A DNA stretch of 64,000 nucleotides from NCBI RefSeq assembly GCF_044803115.1, contig NZ_CP085224.1:4154001-4218000 (forward strand), given 5' to 3'. Every line of letters begins with the position of its first letter. The stretch's first letter is position 1. The notes beneath the pieces were generated by a model. That model was not told the DNA's origin, did not search any database, and was given only the letters and a program-made list of their open reading frames with translations. Shown piece after piece: positions 15,771 to 27,663 of the stretch. Both the position numbers and the translations under genes were made by a program. The stretch comes from Caenispirillum salinarum_A. Lineage in GTDB: Bacteria > Pseudomonadota > Alphaproteobacteria > Rhodospirillales > Rhodospirillaceae.

Positions 15771-17650
15771 GCCGTGCCCTCCCGCGCCGGTTCCTCGTCG
15801 CGGCCGTCCCTGTCAGACATCAGAGGCTGCACGCGGCGCTGCCAGAAGCCGACGATGCCCTCGGGGAAAGCCACCACCAGCACCACGATCAACCCGCCCA
15901 GGATCAGCTTCCACAGGTCGGTCTCGCTGGTCATGTAGATGGACAGCGCCTCGTAGACCGCCGCCCCCACCACAGGCCCGGCGACGGTCTGGATGCCGCC
16001 CAGCAGCACCATCACCAGCCCGTCCACGCTGGTGGGGATCGCCAGCACGTCGGGGAACACGCTGCCCTTCAGGTAGGCGTAGAGCACGCCGGCGAACCCC
16101 GCGAAGGACCCCGCCAGCGTGAAGCACAGCCATTGCAGCGACATGCGGTTCATGCCGATGCTTTCCGCCCGCAGCACGCTGTCACGGCAGCCGCGCACCG
16201 CATAGCCGAAGGGCGCGAAGACGATGCGGCGGATCGCCAGGATGCCCAGCGTCACGATGCCGAGCGTCAGGTAGTAGAACACCATGGGGTCGCTCGCCCA
16301 ACTGCTTGGCCAGATGCCGAGGATGCCGTTGTCGCCGCCGGTCACCTCGTACCACTGGAAGACGATGGACCAGACGATCTGCGCAAACGCCAGCGTCAGC
16401 ATCGCCAGATACACCCCCGACAGCCGAACGCAAAACCACCCGAACAGCGCCGCCCCGGCCACCGCCAGAAGCGGCCCGGCCCACAGCCCCACCTCCATGG
16501 GGGCGCCGGTGAAGCGCACCAGCAGGGCCGCGCCATAGGCTCCCAGGCCGAAATAGGCCGCGTGGCCGAAGCTCACCATGCCGCCGACGCCCATCATCAG
16601 GTGCAGGCTGGCGGCGAACAGGACGAAGATCAGGATTTCCGTGGACACCGCCAGCAGGTAGTTGCCGGCGAAGATGGGCAGCAGCGCGAGCACCAGCAGC
16701 AGCCCGAGCGACAGGTTCCGCCCCCGTGCGCCCAGGCGCTTCCAAGGCTGGAGCGCGGTGCCGACCGCCGCCCGCGCCGCCCCTTCCGGCTTGCCCAGAA
16801 GGCCCCACGGCCGCACCACGAGCACGACGGCCATCACCAGGAACACCAGCACCAGCGTGATCTTGGGGAACAGCAGGATGCCGAAGGCATTCAGCTCGGC
16901 GATGATGAAGGCCGCGAGGAAGGCGCCGAAGACGTTGCCCAAGCCCCCGATGACCACGATCACGAAGACTTCCACGATGATTTGCAGGTCCATCATGTGA
17001 TGCACCGCCTCGCGCGGGATCTGCACCGCCCCGCCGAGTGCGGCCAGGAAGATGCCCAGCGTGAAGACCGAGGTGAACAGCCACGCCTGGTTGACGCCCA
17101 GCGCCGCGACCATGGTGCGGTCCTGCGTCGCGGCGCGCACCAGCACGCCCCAGCGCGTCTTGTGGAACAGCAGCCACAGCCCCGCCAGGACGATGGGGCC
17201 GAGCGCGATCAGCATCAGGTCATAGGCCGGGAACAGCTGCCCGAAGATGTTCACCGCCCCCTCCAGCCCCGGCGCGCGGGGGCCGAGCAGGTCCTCCGGC
17301 CCCCAGATGAGCACCACCAGGTCTTCGACCATCAGCGTCAGGCCGAAGGTGGCGAGAAGCTGGAACAGCTCCGGCGCCTCGTAGATGCGGCGCAGCAGCG
17401 TCATCTCCACCAGCGCGCCCAGGGCGGCAACGATGAGGGCGGCGAGCGGCAGCGCGACCCAGAACCCCAGCGGTCCGGTCAGGGTGGTCGTCAGGGTGTA
17501 GGCGACATAGGCGCCCAGCATGTAGAAGGCGCCGTGGGCGAAGTTCACGATGCGGGTGACGCCGAAGATGATCGACAGCCCGCTCGCCACCAGGAACAGC
17601 GCCGAGGCACTGGCGAGCCCGTTGAGGAACTGGACGAACAGGAAATCCAC
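15767..17650 (-). CDS. Fused LivH-LivM ABC transporter permease
   Basis: 627 residues, about twice the size of a single Liv permease. The N-terminal half (about 1-290) is LivH-like, with FGVTRIVNFAHGAFYMLGAY and VVIGGLGNVFGAFLAAF. The C-terminal half (about 320-615) is LivM-like, with GGMVSFGHAAYFGLGAYGAA and GGIQTVAGPVVGAAVYE. They are normally separate genes. GTG 17650 is preferred as start: AAAGGA lies 8 nt upstream and the first transmembrane segment follows directly. An upstream in-frame ATG at 17803 would add ~51 non-membrane residues. The fusion has no frameshift scar; the junction is a basic linker. Confidence 0.9.
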   Translation of the reverse strand: MDFLFVQFLNGLASASALFLVASGLSIIFGVTRIVNFAHGAFYMLGAYVAYTLTTTLTGPLGFWVALPLAALIVAALGALVEMTLLRRIYEAPELFQLLATFGLTLMVEDLVVLIWGPEDLLGPRAPGLEGAVNIFGQLFPAYDLMLIALGPIVLAGLWLLFHKTRWGVLVRAATQDRTMVAALGVNQAWLFTSVFTLGIFLAALGGAVQIPREAVHHMMDLQIIVEVFVIVVIGGLGNVFGAFLAAFIIAELNAFGILLFPKITLVLVFLVMAVVLVVRPWGLLGKPEGAARAAVGTALQPWKRLGARGRNLSLGLLLVLALLPIFAGNYLLAVSTEILIFVLFAASLHLMMGVGGMVSFGHAAYFGLGAYGAALLVRFTGAPMEVGLWAGPLLAVAGAALFGWFCVRLSGVYLAMLTLAFAQIVWSIVFQWYEVTGGDNGILGIWPSSWASDPMVFYYLTLGIVTLGILAIRRIVFAPFGYAVRGCRDSVLRAESIGMNRMSLQWLCFTLAGSFAGFAGVLYAYLKGSVFPDVLAIPTSVDGLVMVLLGGIQTVAGPVVGAAVYEALSIYMTSETDLWKLILGGLIVVLVVAFPEGIVGFWQRRVQPLMSDRDGRDEEPAREGTA

Positions 17651-17825
17651 CGGCGGGTCCTTTGCCTGCGAAGGGCAAACTTTGGAACGGTACAGGAGCA
17701 CCCTGTAGAAAGCCGGGCTCCCCAAGCCTGCGGAGTCGCAAGACGTGCGCTTGCGGACACTGCGGGCCACCGCCCCTGCGGCGTGAGCCAAGCGCGCGGT
17801 CAACGCGCACCCGGCGCCCGAGGGC

Positions 17826-17855
17826 GTCCCGGTGATCGCAAGCGGTCACCGGGAC
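17826..17855 (-). terminator. Attenuator-like hairpin between binding protein and permease genes
   Basis: Perfect 10-bp inverted repeat (17826-17835 with 17846-17855, GTCCCGGTGA/TCACCGGGAC) with a 10-nt loop, just past the stop of the binding-protein gene and about 175 nt before the permease start. No T-run, so it is more likely mRNA stabilisation or partial termination. Confidence 0.5.
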
Positions 17856-17861
17856 AGATAA

Positions 17862-19094
17862 TCAGGACCCCGGCCGCATGGCCTTGGCCTCTTCCGGCGG
17901 CGGCAGGTAGTCGGCGCCGTCGCGGTATTCGAAGTCCACCATCACGCCCTTGCCGTCCTGCACGGCCGTGCGGCCGACGTAGGCGCCGAGCGTGCTCTGG
18001 TGGTCGGCGGCGCGGTAGGTGATGGGACCAAGCGGCGAGCCGACCTCGATGCCTTCGGCGGCCGCGATCAGGTCCTCGGTGTCCAGGCTTTCCGCCTTCT
18101 CCAGGATTTCGGCGACCGAATACATGGTGGCGTAGCCGACGATGGAGCCGAGCCGCGGGTAGTCGTCGAACTTCGCCTGATAGGCTTCAAGGAACTTGTT
18201 GTGCTCCGGCGTGTCGATCTGGTCCCACGGATAGCCGGTGACGATCCAGCCTTCCGGCGTCTCGCCGCCCAGCGGGTCCATGTACTCGGGCTCGCCGGTC
18301 AGCAGGCTGACGACCTCGCGGTCCTGGAACAGGCCGCGCGTGGTGCCCTCGCGCACGAATTTGGTCAGGTCGGGGCCGAAGGTGACGTTGAAGATGGCGT
18401 CCGGCTCCGACTGCGCCAGCGCCTGGACGGTGGAGCCCGCGTCGATCTTGCCGAACGGCGGCCACTGCTCGTTCACCCATTCGATGTCGTCGCGGCGGCG
18501 GTCCATGGCCTTCTTGAACGCTTCCACGGCCGACGTGCCGTATTCGTAGTTGGGCGCGACCGTGGCCCAGCGCGTCGCGTCCAGCTTGGCGGCTTCCTCG
18601 GCCAGCATCTCGGCCTGCATGGTCACGCTCGGGCGCAGGCGGAAGGTGTAGTCGTTGCCCTTGGACCAGACCAGCGCGTCGGTCAGCGGCTCGGCGGCCA
18701 GGAAGAACACCTCGCGCTGCTTGGCGTAGTCCGACACCGCCAGCCCGACGTGCGAGAAGAACGTGCCCATCAGAAGTGCGACGTCCTCGCGCTGGGTCAG
18801 TTCGTTGGCGGCGGTGACGGCGTCGCCGGGCTTGCCGGCGTCGTCCTTCGAGATCACCTCCAGTTCGCGCCCGTTGACGCCACCGGCGGCGTTGATCTCC
18901 TCCAGCGCCAGTTGCCAGCCCATGCGGTAGGGCTCGGTGAAGGCGGGCAGCGCCGTGTAGCTGTTGATCTCGCCGATCTTGATTGCATCCTGCGCGAGCG
19001 CAGCCCCACCGGCCCCGAGGCCGCTCGCCGCCAGGGCCGCGATGCCGGCCACCGCCGATACCGCCCCGTGCGTCAGTCGCTTGGTCCAAGCCAT
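17862..19094 (-). CDS. Periplasmic substrate-binding protein, Liv/Urt family
   Basis: 410-residue precursor with a signal peptide (MAWTKRLTHG then Ala/Gly-rich core, cleavage near ALAQ-D at about residue 35). The mature part is a Leu/Ile/Val-binding-type type I periplasmic protein: IKIGEINSYTALPAF, GWQLALEEINAAGGVNGRELEVISKDD, TEPEYMDPLGGE-like hinge regions. GGAGG is 7 nt before the ATG. It lies between the DUF1185 genes and the permease, so it probably supplies the compound degraded by the adjacent enzymes. Confidence 0.92.
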   Translation of the reverse strand: MAWTKRLTHGAVSAVAGIAALAASGLGAGGAALAQDAIKIGEINSYTALPAFTEPYRMGWQLALEEINAAGGVNGRELEVISKDDAGKPGDAVTAANELTQREDVALLMGTFFSHVGLAVSDYAKQREVFFLAAEPLTDALVWSKGNDYTFRLRPSVTMQAEMLAEEAAKLDATRWATVAPNYEYGTSAVEAFKKAMDRRRDDIEWVNEQWPPFGKIDAGSTVQALAQSEPDAIFNVTFGPDLTKFVREGTTRGLFQDREVVSLLTGEPEYMDPLGGETPEGWIVTGYPWDQIDTPEHNKFLEAYQAKFDDYPRLGSIVGYATMYSVAEILEKAESLDTEDLIAAAEGIEVGSPLGPITYRAADHQSTLGAYVGRTAVQDGKGVMVDFEYRDGADYLPPPEEAKAMRPGS

Positions 19095-19180
19095 TGTGAT
19101 GCCTCCTGTTGTCCCTGTTGCACCGCCGGAAACAGTTTCTCTGTCTTGTTGTGGCGGATCGACCGGCGGATGGAAAGTCC

Positions 19181-19765
19181 TTATCTCAGCCCGTCTTCCC
19201 CCTTGGCCTCGTCCTTCGTCAGCCCCCCGACGCGCGGCAACGGGCGCCCGCTGTCGGTCACGGCGATGGCGACCAGGATCTCGTCGGCGCGCGGGGCGTC
19301 GTTGATGGAGACCTCCATGCCGTCGAAGTGGCTGCGGACATAGGCCGCGTCCTTGTGGCCGAGTGGAATGTCCAGCACCTGCCCAGGCCCGCCGCGCTTC
19401 TTGGACGACGGCACCAGGGCGGCACCCTTTTCCACCTCTTTCCGCAGCGGCGCGCCCATCTTGGGGTGCAGCAGGGCGGCGGCGTGCTCAAGCTCGCCAT
19501 TTTCCCCGACCAGCGCGGCCTTGCCGTAGCTTTCCGCCTGGTCGGGACGGATGCCCAGCGCCTCCACGCAGCGGTGGCCGAGCAGCGCGCCCAGTTCCGC
19601 GCCGATGTCCATGAGCGGCGTCAGATCCTCTTCGTACCGTCCGGCGAAGGGGTTCCTTATCACCGCCACGGCGGCGGCGCGGCGGGTGGGCGGGTCGATG
19701 GGCCTGCCCATTTCCTGATGGATTTCGTCCACCACGACCATGAGCTTGCGAATGTCGGCTCTCAT
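19181..19765 (-). CDS. DUF1185 ('amino acid synthesis') family protein, copy B
   Basis: 194 residues. Recognised as PF06684/DUF1185 by RNPFAGRYEEDL near the N-terminus, GKAALVGENGELEHAAALLHPKMG, and SHFDGMEVSINDAPRADEILVAIAVTDSGRP. The Pfam name 'amino acid synthesis' rests on little; no reaction is established. It follows copy A with a 4-nt overlap and shares its motif order, so the pair arose by tandem duplication and may form a hetero-oligomer. Position between ring-reduction enzymes and transporter suggests a catalytic or carrier role in the same pathway (inference). Confidence 0.85.
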   Translation of the reverse strand: MRADIRKLMVVVDEIHQEMGRPIDPPTRRAAAVAVIRNPFAGRYEEDLTPLMDIGAELGALLGHRCVEALGIRPDQAESYGKAALVGENGELEHAAALLHPKMGAPLRKEVEKGAALVPSSKKRGGPGQVLDIPLGHKDAAYVRSHFDGMEVSINDAPRADEILVAIAVTDSGRPLPRVGGLTKDEAKGEDGLR

Positions 19766-20346
19766 CGCAGTCCGTCCTCCCCCTGAATGTCCGCCGCCGC
19801 CAGGCCGCCGACGCGGGCATGGACGCGCGGCCCGGTGGTCATGACCAGCGCCACGATCATCTCGTCGGCGCGCGGGGCGTCGTTGATCCAGACCTCCATG
19901 GCGTCGAAGTGGCTGCGCACGTAGGAGGCGTCGATGTGCGTCACCGGCACGTCCAGCCGCGTGCCCGGCCCGCCGACCTTCTTGGTGGACGGCACGATGG
20001 CCTTGGCCCCGCCCAGCGCCTCGCGCATGGCATAGCCGCCCGGGACGTGCCAGAGCGCGCCGTGCTCAAGCTCTCCGTTGGTGCCGACGATGGCGCCCTT
20101 GCCATAGCCCTGGATGGCCTTCGCATCGCCGCCCAGCGCCTCGATCAGCCGGTTGGCCATGGACAGGCCCAGCGGCTTCAGGTCCTCCATGAAGCCGGCG
20201 ATCTCGGGCTCGTAGCGGCCGGCGAAGGGGTTGGCGATGACGTTGAGCATGGCCGCCTTCCTCAGCGGCACGTCCGGCGGCGGGCCGCCCTCGTGGAAGA
20301 TTTCCTCCACGATCAATTGCTGCTTGCGCACGACCACCTCAGGCAT
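19762..20346 (-). CDS. DUF1185 ('amino acid synthesis') family protein, copy A
   Basis: Also 194 residues, with the same landmarks as copy B: ANPFAGRYEPEI, GKGAIVGTNGELEHGALWHVPGG, SHFDAMEVWINDAPRADEMIVALVMTTGPR, and the shared C-terminal GEDGLR. The GTNGELEHGA block is the most conserved between copies and probably lines the active site; Copy A keeps AIVPSTKKVGGPG versus ALVPSSKKRGGPG in copy B. Overlaps the UPF0280 gene end by 8 nt. Function unknown. Confidence 0.86.
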   Translation of the reverse strand: MPEVVVRKQQLIVEEIFHEGGPPPDVPLRKAAMLNVIANPFAGRYEPEIAGFMEDLKPLGLSMANRLIEALGGDAKAIQGYGKGAIVGTNGELEHGALWHVPGGYAMREALGGAKAIVPSTKKVGGPGTRLDVPVTHIDASYVRSHFDAMEVWINDAPRADEMIVALVMTTGPRVHARVGGLAAADIQGEDGLR

Positions 20347-21235
20347 CGGCTGGTTCCTCCCTTGTTTCGTCGCGCTCCGGCGCCGTCAGAACGCCGTCGG
20401 GCTGGCCGACCACCCGCATGCGCGTCCCCAGCACCAGGAAGGCGGCCTTGATGAGGCCCTGACGCACCATGCGCGCTGCAACCTGCGTGCCGGCGTCTAG
20501 CGCGCTTTCCTGCTCGGCCTCGGTCAGCGGCCCCACCGAGACGGTGACCGGCCGGTCGCCCAGGTCGCTGTCGGGCGCAAGCTCGCAGGCCGGCACGCGG
20601 GTAATGCCCGGATGGCCCGGCAGGTCCACGGCATTGGCGGCCAGCGTCGACGCCGCATCGGCCGTCGCGGCATCGCCCGCCAGAACGGTCACCGAATCGG
20701 CGATGCCCAGGGTGTGGCTCCGCCCGCCGCGCCCGCTGGTGGCAATGCCGCGCGGACGCATGGCGTGGGTGATCTCCAGACCCGCAGGGCGGCGCGGGTT
20801 GAGCGGGTCCACCACCACGCCGACGCGCCAGCTTTGGCCCGGCGCGATGTACAGCGCCATGTCGCCGCCATTGTTGACCGCCGCGCGGTCCAGCCTGCGG
20901 CCCGCCACCAGGGCGGTCAGAACCTCGTCGGCCACCGCGCCGGCAACCGCCGCCATGGGCGTGATGAAGGTGGGTAGGTGCGGGACCGCCGCCGCCCACA
21001 TGCGCCGCGCCACCGGCCCGGCCAGCGGGCACGGCCCGGCGGCGACCATGGTTCGCAGCAGCGGCAGTTCCTCGCACAGCTCCGGCAACAGGTGCCGAAA
21101 GCGGGCGGCCGCCTGCTCGTGGGCCGCCGCCACCTCGTCGGGCGCGCCATCGGCCTGGATGATCAGGTCGATGGGGCCGTGCGACAGGTGCATCCGTCGG
21201 CCGTCGGGCAGCATGCTGCGGGTGGGCTGTTCCAT
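20339..21235 (-). CDS. UPF0280 family protein (ApbE-like superfamily)
   Basis: 298 residues from ATG 21235. Matches UPF0280: RMHLSHGPIDLIIQA near the start, PMAAVAGAVADEVL (like the ApbE family's PSTAGVAD-type region) and AAVNNGGDMALYIAPGQSW. ApbE enzymes attach FMN to proteins or hydrolyse FAD; whether UPF0280 members do so is not established. It starts 8 nt after the 6-hydroxynicotinate-reductase-like gene. A flavin-handling role for the reductase is one testable idea. Confidence 0.85.
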   Translation of the reverse strand: MEQPTRSMLPDGRRMHLSHGPIDLIIQADGAPDEVAAAHEQAAARFRHLLPELCEELPLLRTMVAAGPCPLAGPVARRMWAAAVPHLPTFITPMAAVAGAVADEVLTALVAGRRLDRAAVNNGGDMALYIAPGQSWRVGVVVDPLNPRRPAGLEITHAMRPRGIATSGRGGRSHTLGIADSVTVLAGDAATADAASTLAANAVDLPGHPGITRVPACELAPDSDLGDRPVTVSVGPLTEAEQESALDAGTQVAARMVRQGLIKAAFLVLGTRMRVVGQPDGVLTAPERDETREEPADA

Positions 21236-21243
21236 GTCCTTCC

Positions 21244-22725
21244 CTATCCGCGCCAGCGGAAGTTGAGGCGGTCCATGGGCCACGGATTGTCCGTGCTGGC
21301 CGCCAGGTTTCGCTTGCGGGCGACGTCGCGCACCTTTTCCAGCCGCACCACCGCCTTCATGTGCCCGCCGAGCGCCTGATAGTCGGCGAGCCGCATGGTG
21401 AACTCGATGGGGGCGACGATGGCAGGTGTCGGCACGTAGCCAAAGGACCGTTCCGGCATTCTGGTGACGTCCACCATGAAGGTGATGCCGCCGCCGGGCC
21501 AGACGAAGACCGGCGCACCGCCGCTGGACACATAGGTCAGCGTGTCCTTGACCGACCGCGTCAGCTTGACCGGGTTTTCCGTCACGCCCGCCCGCAGCGA
21601 GCCCCCGGCCCCGCCGATGAACATCACCGAGCACAGCGCCGGCTCGCAGTTCTCCTGGATTCGCTCCACGGAAAACCGCATGGCGTCGGGCAGGTCGCGG
21701 CGCCGGGGTTTCAGGTCGTCGTCGAGCACATAGTACGCGGAGTGATCGCCGGTGGTGGAGACCATGAGCATGGTCAGCCCCGGCCAAGCCTGCTTGGGAT
21801 TGAAGTCGCCCAGGATGGTCAGCGGGTCGGTGATGTTGGTCCCGCCCCAGCCGGTGCCCGGCTCGGCCACCTGGAAATAGCGGCCGGGGGTGGAGCGACG
21901 GCCCTTGATCTTGATGCCGGTCGGCGGCACGTCCAGCACCTTGCCGGCCTGATGTTCCGACAGCACGCCGGTGATGTGATCGTCGACCACCACCACCTCG
22001 TCCACATGGTCGCGCCACTGGCGGGCGAACATGCCGATGGTGGCCGAGCCGCAGCCCACGCGCATCCGGTTCTCGCGCTCTCCGTCCACCACGGGCGCCT
22101 GCCCCGCCTGAACGGTGACGGACGCGCCGCCGTCGATGGTCAGGTCGACGGCCTCGCGGTTGCACAGGTCCATGATCGCATCGCAGGTGACGCGGCCTTC
22201 CCTCTTGCCGCCGCCGGTCAGGTGATTGACCCCGCCGATGGACAGCATCTGCGAGCCGTATTCGCCGGTGGTGACATGGCCCACCGGCTCCCCGTCGCGG
22301 CGCACCAGCGCGCGTTCGGGGCCGAGGTGGCGGTCGGTGTCGATCTTCACCTTGGCGCCGCAATAGCTGAAGATGCCCTCCGTCACCACCGTCACCATGT
22401 CCACGCCGTCGACCTCGCTCGCGACGATGAAGGGGGCGGGCTTGTAGTCGGGGTACGTGGTGCCGGCGCCGACGGCGGTGACGAACCGTTCCGCCGTGTT
22501 CAGCATGTCGCCGTCCCACTCGGCGTCGGAGGCCAGGAAGGGCACCACGGCGCGGTCCTCGCCGGCTTCCTCCAGGATCACCAGCGGGTCGACGCGGGTC
22601 AGGTCGCCGCCGACGTTGGCGTAGCGGTCGCAGGCGCCGGCCCTGCCCTCGGCGATGTAGCACATGACAGGGCAGGCATCGCAGCGGATCTTGCCGTCGG
22701 CGGTGGCGGGGCCGGCTTCGGGCAT
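21244..22725 (-). CDS. 6-Hydroxynicotinate reductase-like iron-sulfur protein
   Basis: About 493 residues. The N-terminus has four Cys in a ferredoxin-like spacing (C15, C18, C22, C32 in a CDACPVMC...ACDRY context), fit for a [4Fe-4S] cluster; the rest is Gly-rich with GGAGGSLRAGVTENP and VWPGGGITFMVDV. It resembles the 6-hydroxynicotinate reductase of Eubacterium barkeri, which reduces 6-hydroxynicotinate to 1,4,5,6-tetrahydro-6-oxonicotinate using ferredoxin. ATG 22725 is preferred because GGGGAGG is 8 nt upstream; a GTG at 22731 overlapping the preceding stop is possible. Substrate in this organism is inferred from the neighbours. Confidence 0.82.
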   Translation of the reverse strand: MPEAGPATADGKIRCDACPVMCYIAEGRAGACDRYANVGGDLTRVDPLVILEEAGEDRAVVPFLASDAEWDGDMLNTAERFVTAVGAGTTYPDYKPAPFIVASEVDGVDMVTVVTEGIFSYCGAKVKIDTDRHLGPERALVRRDGEPVGHVTTGEYGSQMLSIGGVNHLTGGGKREGRVTCDAIMDLCNREAVDLTIDGGASVTVQAGQAPVVDGERENRMRVGCGSATIGMFARQWRDHVDEVVVVDDHITGVLSEHQAGKVLDVPPTGIKIKGRRSTPGRYFQVAEPGTGWGGTNITDPLTILGDFNPKQAWPGLTMLMVSTTGDHSAYYVLDDDLKPRRRDLPDAMRFSVERIQENCEPALCSVMFIGGAGGSLRAGVTENPVKLTRSVKDTLTYVSSGGAPVFVWPGGGITFMVDVTRMPERSFGYVPTPAIVAPIEFTMRLADYQALGGHMKAVVRLEKVRDVARKRNLAASTDNPWPMDRLNFRWRG

Positions 22726-22727
22726 GG

Positions 22728-25465
<2,738 letters not shown>

Positions 25466-25469
<4 letters not shown>

Positions 25470-26317
25470 GCCAGCGCCCCCCGGCAGGTACGGAGCGCCC
25501 GGCGCACCAGCGTCCGCGCCGCCCCGCGCCGGTAGCCGGCGGTGGCGCGCACGTCGTCGATGGGCGAGAGCACCGCGAAGTGCTTTTCCTCCACCAAATC
25601 CTCCAGCAGCGCGCCGGCCTCGGCGTCGCACAAGGCCGCCTCCAGCCCGCGCAGGCGGCGGGCGACCGGCGAGCACGAGCCCACCGCCACACCGGCGCGC
25701 ACGATCCGCCGCGACTCGGGATCGCGGTGCAGGACGACGGCGGCCATGGCGATGGAGATCACCAGATAATGCCGCGCCCCCAGTTTCAGGAAATCCGACA
25801 CCCCCGGCGCGTCAACGTCGGGGATCAGCAGGGCCGTCACCAGTTCCCCCGGCTGGCGGTTGGTCTGGCGCGGGCCGGTGATGAAGGCGTCCAGCGGCTC
25901 CACCCGCGTTCCAGTCGCGCCCGAAACCTCCACCGCCGCGTCCATGGCCATCAGCGGCACCACGCCGTCGGCGGCGGGGCTCGCGTTGCAGACGTTGCCC
26001 GCCACCGTGCCGGCGGACTGAATCTGCACGCCGCCGACTTCGCGCGCGGCCAACTTCAGGCCGTCGAACCAGGACGGCAGGTCGGCGCGCAGAACGTCCG
26101 TCCAGGTGGTCAGCGCGCCGATGCGCCAGTGGCCTTGCGCCTCCCGCGTGATGCCGCGCAACGCCGAGAGGCCCGAGATATCGAGAATGGGGTCGCGGAT
26201 GGGTCCGCCGACGGCGGCCGGATAGACGTCCGTCCCGCCCGCCAGGATGCGGAACGGCTTGCGCGCCAGCGCCTCCAGCGCTTCATCGACCGTTCGGGCA
26301 CGCAGGTACTCGGCCAT
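25466..26317 (-). CDS. Molybdenum hydroxylase FAD-binding subunit (CoxM/XdhB type)
   Basis: 283 residues of the FAD-binding medium subunit: ILAGGTDVYP (the AGGT FAD loop), GGVQIQSAGTVAGNVCNASPAADGVVPLM (the second FAD-binding TxGGN-like motif, here TVAGNVCNASPA) and LKLGARHYLVISIAMAAV. It passes electrons from the iron-sulfur clusters to NAD+ or another acceptor. First gene after a terminator-like hairpin, leading an operon of at least five overlapping genes. Confidence 0.9.
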
Positions 26318-26335
26318 CCGAAGGCTCCTCGGGAC

Positions 26336-26388
26336 CAGAAAAGAAAGGACGGGGGCGCCGGGGCGGGGCGGCTCGGGGCGCCCCCGTC
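26336..26388 (-). terminator. Rho-independent terminator after the enamidase-like gene
   Basis: A perfect 12-bp inverted repeat (26348-26359 with 26377-26388, GACGGGGGCGCC/GGCGCCCCCGTC), loop 17 nt. On the minus strand it is followed by CTTTCTTTTCTGG, a fair T-tract. It separates the enamidase-like gene from the hydroxylase operon. Confidence 0.65.
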
Positions 26389-26466
26389 AGGCTCCGTGCC
26401 GGGGCTGGGAGGGAGTGTGGAGGAGCAGCACCCGGCGCGGGATGGGAAACGTGTGCAACGGCGCGG

Positions 26467-27663
26467 CTAGCCGGGCGCAACCAGTTCCGCCAGCCGCTCT
26501 GCCGGGGGCGTGTTGCGCGACCGGCCGGTGCGCACCACGCCGTCGATGATGGTCATGCTGATGCCCGGCAGGTCGCCGAGCCGCACGCTGTCCAGGATGT
26601 CCTTGCCGGCGGTGTGCTGGGCGCGGTCCATGATGACGAAGTCCGCCGCCCGGCCGGGCTCGATCAGCCCGCAATCCAACTCGCGCATGCGGGCGGTGTT
26701 GCCGGTGGCGAAGCAGAAGGCCGTTTCCGCCGGCACGTCGCCCAGGCTGGACAGCATGGCCACCATGCGCAGGATGCCGAGCGGCTGCACGCCCGAGCCG
26801 GCCGGGCTGTCGGTGCCCAGGATCACCCGCTCCGGCGCGCCCAGCTCGAAGGCGGTGCGCATGGCGAACAGGGCCATCTTCTCGTTGCCGTTATGGACGA
26901 TCTCGATCCCGCGCGAACAGCTTTCGCACAGGCAGCGCACCTGATCCTGCGGCAGGGCCGTGTGGCCGCCGTTGATGTGGCCGATGATGTCGGCGTCGGC
27001 CTCCAGCACCACGTCGGCGTCGATGAGGCCCGATCCGGGGATGGAGGGGCCGCCGGTGTGGATGGTGCTCTGGATTCCGTATTTCCGGGCCCAGGCGACC
27101 ATCTGGCGGGCTTCCTCGCCCTGCTTGACGCCACCGAGCCCGACCTCGCCCAGCAGTTTCACGCCGGCGTCGGCCAGGTCCTTGAAGTCCTGCTCCGTCA
27201 TGCCCTGTTCGATGACCGGCGCGCCGGCGTGCACCTTCACCCCCGCCGGGCGGGCGTTGAGGAAGGAACGCTGGGCGAAGATCGCCATGGCCTTGAGGCC
27301 GGGAATGTCCTTGGGGCGGCCGGGCGTGTGAACCTCGCCGGCAGAGACCATGGTGGTCACCCCGCCGTTGAGGAAGCTGTCGATCCAGTTGAACTGGCTC
27401 TGCCGCGGCGTCCAGTCGCCCAGCACCGGATGCACATGGCTGTCGATGAGGCCGGGCGCGACGGTGGTGCCGTGGGCGTCCACCACCCGGTCGGCGCGGT
27501 CGGTGTCCAGGTCCCGCTCCCGCCCGACCGCATGGATGCGCCCGTCGACGCAGACGATGCAGTCGGCGTCCAGGATGGGGTTCGCCAGATCACCCGACAG
27601 CATCAGTCCGACATTGCGGATCACGAGCGTGCCGGAGGTAGGGGCTTGCGCTGGGGCGGCCAT
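26467..27663 (-). CDS. Enamidase-like metal-dependent amidohydrolase
   Basis: 398 residues of the amidohydrolase superfamily: metal-binding HxH in GLIDSHVHPV (H76, H78), later STIHTGG, IIGHINGGH and LGTDSPAGSG with the catalytic Asp, and composite beta-sandwich ends (IRNVGLMLSGD; GRAADFVIMD). It closely follows the plan of Eubacterium barkeri enamidase, which hydrolyses 1,4,5,6-tetrahydro-6-oxonicotinate to 2-formylglutarate and ammonia. Encoded just upstream of the hydroxylase and reductase genes, it would be the third pathway step. Start ATG 27663. Related imidazolonepropionase- or hydantoinase-like activities cannot be fully excluded. Confidence 0.82.
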   Translation of the reverse strand: MAAPAQAPTSGTLVIRNVGLMLSGDLANPILDADCIVCVDGRIHAVGRERDLDTDRADRVVDAHGTTVAPGLIDSHVHPVLGDWTPRQSQFNWIDSFLNGGVTTMVSAGEVHTPGRPKDIPGLKAMAIFAQRSFLNARPAGVKVHAGAPVIEQGMTEQDFKDLADAGVKLLGEVGLGGVKQGEEARQMVAWARKYGIQSTIHTGGPSIPGSGLIDADVVLEADADIIGHINGGHTALPQDQVRCLCESCSRGIEIVHNGNEKMALFAMRTAFELGAPERVILGTDSPAGSGVQPLGILRMVAMLSSLGDVPAETAFCFATGNTARMRELDCGLIEPGRAADFVIMDRAQHTAGKDILDSVRLGDLPGISMTIIDGVVRTGRSRNTPPAERLAELVAPG

